From: Bacteroidaceae bacterium
Lineage (GTDB): Bacteria > Bacteroidota > Bacteroidia > Bacteroidales > Bacteroidaceae
DNA length: 64,000 nucleotides
Direction: 5' to 3'
NCBI GenBank assembly: GCA_017416805.1
Contig: JAFQBB010000036.1
Location: 124,001-188,000, forward strand
Below, piece after piece: positions 62,016 to 64,000 of the stretch. Each line of letters begins with the position of its first letter. The stretch's first letter is position 1. The notes under the pieces were generated by a model. The model did not search any database and had not been told where the DNA came from. It saw nothing but the letters and a program-made list of their open reading frames with translations. The translations under genes and the position numbers were made by a program.

Positions 62016-63551
62016 ATGCGAAACGCGGATATAAGGGAGTATATGCGAGGGAAATGGGGCATAATTGCAATCATAACTTCCGTTTGTCTGTTGTGTGCCT
62101 TATGGGCTGCAACAGGCAAGTTGGTAATGGCCGTTGCATTGTTTATGTGTCCCAGTCTTCTTATTATGGCAAAATTCATTTTTCGCAAACCAGTAATCTT
62201 GTTTGTCATATTATTTGTCGCCAATTATTGCATCCTTGGGCTCACTCGTTACATGTCCATACCTCTACCGATATCAGTTCTAATGGATTTTCTGATGTTA
62301 GGATTGGTGTTCGTATTATGTTTGTCACTAATACGTGGGAACAAGTCCTTCAAGCAAGAATCCGTCCCCTTTATCCTTATTTATGGATGCTGGATAATGT
62401 ATTGTTTGGTACAATTATTTAATAATACCACAGGTACCGGTTTCCAATTCTCTGCATGGTTTAAGGATGTACGCCCTATGGCTCTACATGCTTTTTATAT
62501 CATTATTATATTTACCCTGCTTTTTGATAAAGAAAAGCATATCAAATATTTTCTCTATTTGTGGGGTGCATTCATTTTATTGGCAACAATCAAAGGATAC
62601 ATGCAACGGAATTGGGGATTTGACACGAATGAATGGCATTGGCTAATGACTGTAGGTGGAAGAACACACCTCATTCATTCAGGAGTCCGATACTTTTCAT
62701 TCTTTTCTGATGCAGGAAACTACGGAACAAACATGGCATTCAGCATGGTAACCTATGCCATATGCGCCTTGTACGAGCAAAATAAGTATAATCGCATCTG
62801 TTGGATTGTTATAGCCATCGCATCAGGCTATGGGATGTTAATATCAGGAACACGAACAGCAATAGCCGTAGCTATAACTGGATTCGTCTTTTTCACACTT
62901 TTATCCAAAAACATTCGATTATTTCTTATTTCTACCATTATTTTAGTATCTTTAGTTGGAGTATTAAAGTTCACTACCATTGGTGAAGGTAACCAATTGG
63001 TTCGACGCATGAGAACCGCTTTTGATCCTGAAGATGCATCTTTGCAAGTGAGGTTGACAAATCAAAAGGCCATCCGCTCATACATGAAAGAAGCGCCATG
63101 GGGCATTGGATTCGGATTGGGTATGGGAGAAGACCAACTTCCTCACAGCAATAAGTATTGGATTGTGTCAGTGACAGCTCCTGACTCAACTCTTGTCTAT
63201 CTATGGATGCGTACAGGGATTGTCGGTATATCTGTTTTTCTCATAGTGTTAGGCATATCTCTGCTTATCCAATCTTACATTGTACTTTTTAAGGTCAAAG
63301 ACAAGGAACTAAGAGGTATATTGGCAGCATTCACCTGCGGAAGTGCTTGTATGATTGTTGCAGCATACGGCAATTTTGTTTATCATCAATATCCAAACAC
63401 TTTGTTAGTTTTCGGATTGCAGACTTTAGTTTTCATGGGTCCTTATTTTGAGAGGAAAAAGAAGATGAGAACTCTTGATAAAGAACAAATTTTTGATAGT
63501 GATTTTGACAAACAAAGAGAAAAAATAGTGTATGAAAGCCAAAACCAGTAA
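62016..63551 (+). CDS. O-antigen polymerase/ligase-like membrane protein
   Basis: 511 residues, about 12 hydrophobic segments. A large periplasmic loop near 330-400 contains TAFDPEDASLQVRLTNQKAI and MKEAPWGIGFGLGMG, the 'R...W......GxGxG' signature of the Wzy_C/O-antigen ligase family. It joins repeat units or attaches chains at the outer face of the inner membrane. Ends with a charged tail that overlaps the next gene by 20 bp. Confidence 0.82.
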   Translation: MRNADIREYMRGKWGIIAIITSVCLLCALWAATGKLVMAVALFMCPSLLIMAKFIFRKPVILFVILFVANYCILGLTRYMSIPLPISVLMDFLMLGLVFVLCLSLIRGNKSFKQESVPFILIYGCWIMYCLVQLFNNTTGTGFQFSAWFKDVRPMALHAFYIIIIFTLLFDKEKHIKYFLYLWGAFILLATIKGYMQRNWGFDTNEWHWLMTVGGRTHLIHSGVRYFSFFSDAGNYGTNMAFSMVTYAICALYEQNKYNRICWIVIAIASGYGMLISGTRTAIAVAITGFVFFTLLSKNIRLFLISTIILVSLVGVLKFTTIGEGNQLVRRMRTAFDPEDASLQVRLTNQKAIRSYMKEAPWGIGFGLGMGEDQLPHSNKYWIVSVTAPDSTLVYLWMRTGIVGISVFLIVLGISLLIQSYIVLFKVKDKELRGILAAFTCGSACMIVAAYGNFVYHQYPNTLLVFGLQTLVFMGPYFERKKKMRTLDKEQIFDSDFDKQREKIVYESQNQ

Positions 63552-64000
63552 AACTTCAGATAAGCCATTTTTGTCTCTCATAACGGTCAACTATAACGGA
63601 TTTGAAGATACTTGCCAGATGATAGATTCTTTTTATCGTACGGTAAAATCTGTGGAATACGAAATTATAGTCGTTGACAACTGTTCGCTTCGCAACGAAA
63701 GCAATATGCTAAAAAAGAAGTATCCTTTTATAAGAGTAATAAGTAGCACATATAATCGGGGTTTTGCTGGAGGAAATAATTTGGGAATAAAATATGCACG
63801 AGGAAATTATCTGCTGTTTTTAAACAATGACACCTTTATATTAGAAGATAATTTTGCCATATTGATAAAGACACTCGAAACAGATACTTCTTTAGCAGGA
63901 CTAAGTCCACTTATACGATATGCAGAAGAAGGATACCCTATACAATTTGCAGGATATACCCCATTGAGCAGGTTTACATTACGCAACCGTAGTTATAACC
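63532..64000 (+). CDS. Glycosyltransferase family 2, 5' part only
   Basis: ATG at 63532; the frame is open to the window edge (156 residues). GT-A fold signatures: SLITVNYNGFEDTCQMIDSF, IIVVDNCS, the glycine-rich NRGFAGGNNLGIKYARG and the DxD-like FLNNDTFI. Typical of rhamnosyl- or glucosyltransferases of polysaccharide loci. Overlaps the O-antigen polymerase gene, so it is part of the same transcript. The rest lies beyond the window. Confidence 0.9.
   Translation, partial: MKAKTSKTSDKPFLSLITVNYNGFEDTCQMIDSFYRTVKSVEYEIIVVDNCSLRNESNMLKKKYPFIRVISSTYNRGFAGGNNLGIKYARGNYLLFLNNDTFILEDNFAILIKTLETDTSLAGLSPLIRYAEEGYPIQFAGYTPLSRFTLRNRSYN

Overview
The window is chromosomal DNA from a member of the Bacteroidales, most likely genus Bacteroides. 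Evidence seen in the sequence: most genes are preceded by the Bacteroides sigma-ABfr type -7 element TAnnTTTG (TATCTTTG, TACCTTTG, TATATTTG, TAATTTTG) with few purine-rich ribosome binding sites. The gene content also fits: a TamL-type outer-membrane assembly lipoprotein, a BspA-like leucine-rich-repeat protein, PorT/LysM/type B sorting-domain proteins, Nudix-type sugar regulator plus xylB/xylA, and GDP-fucose genes.

Region 1 (about 1-10.2 kb) is accessory DNA. It holds a WYL-domain regulator and three promoters (before a small membrane protein gene, a HIRAN gene and a second small membrane protein gene) that share one 19-bp palindromic operator at identical spacing to the -7 box. It also holds a DUF3791-DUF3990-DUF3791 toxin-like cassette, a Fic protein with an inhibitory motif, two truncated copies of one HTH gene that flank these as direct repeats of about 200 bp, a small HD hydrolase, a small structured RNA gene, and a DUF262/DUF1524 (GmrSD-like) nuclease. 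It reads as a defence or conflict island.

Region 2 (10.2-43 kb) is mainly conserved core: cysK, a barrel protein, an rRNA methyltransferase, tamL, a metallo-hydrolase, two identical tandem tRNA-Lys(CTT) genes, fhs, a GH43 arabinosidase, a POT peptide transporter, an EFR1-type flavodoxin/ferredoxin, a three-gene FtsX/MacB-like ABC exporter, ybaK, uvrA, a type B sorting-domain/LysM/PorT group, proS, an OmpA lipoprotein, mtgA, glnS, a TPR protein and a DedA protein.

Region 3 (43-49.7 kb) is a BspA-like operon. Upstream of it lies a 1.7-kb non-coding stretch with a roughly 386-nt highly structured RNA gene, a dyad repeat array and a MITE-like element, followed by an AAA/DUF4143 ATPase gene. Region 4 (49.7-57 kb) has manC-gmd-fcl (GDP-mannose to GDP-fucose) and a xylR-xylB-xylA operon. 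Region 5 (57.3 kb to the end) begins an exopolysaccharide locus: a stand-alone receiver, a pseudo-receiver/phosphoglycosyl transferase fusion, a TolC-like protein, a Wzz-like protein with a degenerate kinase domain, a Wzy/ligase-like protein and a GT2 glycosyltransferase cut by the window edge.

Four intergenic arrays of short dyad-symmetric units with a period of 22 bp (near 1.8, 26.0, 35.7 and 47.7 kb) have unrelated unit sequences but the same architecture. With the WYL operator set and the 386-nt RNA, they are the least explained signals here.
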